Source of the DNA: an uncultured Nitrospina sp.
GTDB lineage: Bacteria > Nitrospinota > Nitrospinia > Nitrospinales > VA-1
Length of the DNA: 6,513 nt
Assembly: GCA_913044145.1 (NCBI GenBank)
Contig: CAJWOD010000085.1
Span: forward strand, 1-6,513
Direction: 5' to 3'
Below the pieces are notes generated by a model that did no database searches, was not told where the DNA came from, and was given only the letters and a program-made list of their open reading frames with translations. Shown here piece after piece: positions 5,520 to 6,513 of this stretch (its first letter is position 1; each line of letters opens with the position of its first letter). Position numbers and translations under genes: made by a program.

Positions 5520-5542
5520 ATCACAAGTTGAAAAACTATAAT
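5514..5542 (+). promoter_or_regulatory. Strong sigma70-like promoter for rph
   Basis: TTTACA (5514-5519) and a perfect TATAAT (5537-5542) are separated by exactly 17 bp. Start of transcription is predicted near 5549, leaving a leader of about 49 bases before the rph ATG. The spacing and near-consensus boxes make this, with the SPOR gene promoter, one of the two best promoters in the window. Confidence 0.65.
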
Positions 5543-5597
5543 TTTGCTGTTAGTTTGTTCACCTTTAAAAGAATAGCCTAAAAATTAAGGAAGCCAA

Positions 5598-6311
5598 ATG
5601 CGTGAAAACCGAGCCTTAAATGAATGCAGAAAAATCAAAGTAACCAAAAATTATATTATGCACCCTGCTGGGTCGGTTCTCATACAAATGGGAAACACAA
5701 AAGTCATCTGTTCGGCCACGGTTGAAGAAAAAGTCCCCTCATTCCTTAGAGGAAAAGAAAGCGGTTGGGTAACTGCTGAATATTCGATGTTACCCTCTTC
5801 CACTAACAGTCGCACACAACGTGAAGCCTCACGCGGCAAATTAACGGGAAGAACCCAGGAAATACAAAGACTTATCGGTCGCTCTCTTCGAACTGTAATT
5901 GACCTTAAAAAGTTAGGGGAGCGAACTATCTGGCTAGATTGTGATGTCATTCAGGCAGACGGTGGAACACGTTGCGCATCAATTACGGGAGCATTTATGG
6001 CAGCGGTGCTGGCATTGAAAAAATTAAAAAAAGAAAAACTAATCAATGAATTGCCCATCATAGATTACGTTGCAGCCATCAGTGTGGGTATAGTCAATGG
6101 AAAAAAAATGCTTGATCTGGAATACACGGAAGACTCCAATGCGGACGTCGACCTCAATGTTGTCAAAACTGGTTCTGGCGGTTACGTAGAAATCCAGGGA
6201 ACCGCAGAGCAGGAACCGTTTGATGACAAACAAATGGACGCTATGCTTAAGCTAGCTGATAAAGGGATCAAAGAGCTCATCGCTCTACAGAAAAAAATCG
6301 TCGGCATCTAA
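5598..6311 (+). CDS. rph: Ribonuclease PH
   Basis: Phosphate-dependent 3'-to-5' exoribonuclease that trims tRNA precursors and other RNA 3' ends, releasing nucleoside diphosphates. The family forms a hexameric ring. At 237 residues it is essentially the same length as the E. coli enzyme (238). The PH fold is clear: GSVLIQMGNTKVICSA (25-40), GWVTAEYSMLP (56-66), the RNA-contacting GRTQEIQRLIGRSLR (84-98), the phosphate-binding GGTR with Arg125 (122-125) followed by CASITGA, and the acidic metal-site region DLEYTEDSNADVDLNVV (173-189) with Asp179 and Asp185. All catalytic residues appear intact. The start is supported by AAGGA (5587-5591), 6 bases before ATG. In many genomes rph is followed by the XTP/dITP pyrophosphatase gene rdgB, but here no gene follows in the remaining 202 bases. 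Confidence 0.97.
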   Translation: MRENRALNECRKIKVTKNYIMHPAGSVLIQMGNTKVICSATVEEKVPSFLRGKESGWVTAEYSMLPSSTNSRTQREASRGKLTGRTQEIQRLIGRSLRTVIDLKKLGERTIWLDCDVIQADGGTRCASITGAFMAAVLALKKLKKEKLINELPIIDYVAAISVGIVNGKKMLDLEYTEDSNADVDLNVVKTGSGGYVEIQGTAEQEPFDDKQMDAMLKLADKGIKELIALQKKIVGI

Positions 6312-6513
6312 ATATTTTGTATTGATTCCTTGTTCCGCCATCATTATTGCCTCTTCATTTTAATGAAAAAGATTAATCCAACCTCTACTATCAGACAAAA
6401 TCTGCTTCTAATTCATACATTAAACAGGGATTTGTGGCAGTGATCCTATACACAAAATTATAATCTTTACAAAATATTTATAAATCTTTAGTAATAAACT
6501 TAAATAAAAAAGA
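6312..6513. other. Gene-free AT-rich tail of the window
   Basis: I find no open frame of useful length, no tRNA and no recognisable repeat family in these 202 bases. The structures seen are TTCATT (6354-6359) paired with AATGAA (6362-6367), with only a two-base gap and no T tract, and a TTTACA at 6466-6471 with a poor -10 match 17 bp later. The rph terminator may lie here but is not evident. Confidence 0.5.

Noticed and set aside
5651..5950. Minus-strand 99-residue open frame within rph
   Set aside because: It runs opposite to the catalytic core of RNase PH and has no recognisable domain. It is a shadow frame.
6285..6344. Minus-strand 19-codon frame (MMAEQGINTKYLDADDFFL) with a GAGG just upstream
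   Set aside because: It is very short and largely antisense to the conserved end of rph. Nothing supports it beyond a chance ribosome binding site.
6391..6440. Possible long-loop pairing of ACAAAATC with GATTTGT downstream of rph
   Set aside because: It needs a bulge and a loop of about 30 bases in AT-rich DNA, with no T tract. It is not credible as a terminator or structured RNA.

Overview
The window is AT-rich chromosomal DNA from a Gram-negative bacterium. The evidence is a SPOR-domain membrane protein, an inner-membrane CaxA-type antiporter, a bactofilin, and housekeeping alanine racemase, dihydroorotate dehydrogenase and RNase PH. The mix of a class 1B PyrD, a bactofilin and a stand-alone DUF1566 protein in a low-G+C background would fit Nitrospinota or a deltaproteobacterium-like lineage. 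That placement is a guess from gene content and needs a protein search. I see no insertion sequence, phage gene, CRISPR array, tRNA or rRNA.

Layout, left to right. (1) 1-179, minus: the N-terminal part of an unrecognised small acidic protein, cut by the window edge. (2) 180-325: a divergent intergenic region holding an imperfect palindrome, a hairpin containing AGGAGG, and weak promoter boxes. (3) 326-808, plus: a DUF1566 (Lcl C-terminal) domain protein whose last 13-14 residues may be in the wrong frame because of an A6 run. (4) 833-1984, plus: alanine racemase (alr). It converges on (5) 1992-2903, minus: dihydroorotate dehydrogenase class 1B (pyrD), with only 7 bp between the stop codons. 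(6) 2904-3049: a divergent intergenic region with a strong sigma70-like plus-strand promoter and a palindrome over its predicted start point. (7) 3050-3790, plus: a single-pass SPOR-domain protein. (8) 3878-4816, plus: a calcium/sodium antiporter-family protein, probably starting at TTG. It converges on (9) 4870-5382, minus: a bactofilin with an unusual C-terminal transmembrane helix. (10) 5383-5597: a divergent regulatory region with back-to-back promoters and two inverted repeats that overlap the -35 boxes. (11) 5598-6311, plus: RNase PH (rph). (12) 6312-6513: no gene seen.

How the genes relate. Most units are separate transcripts in alternating orientation rather than one operon. Three of them touch the cell wall: Alr makes D-alanine for peptidoglycan, SPOR domains bind denuded septal glycan strands, and bactofilins scaffold wall-modifying enzymes. 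The others are general metabolism: pyrimidine synthesis, cation exchange and tRNA 3' maturation. I do not see a clear new multi-gene system. The points most worth checking are the tail-anchored bactofilin, the possible frameshift or slippery site in the DUF1566 gene, and the palindromes placed on the two divergent promoter regions.
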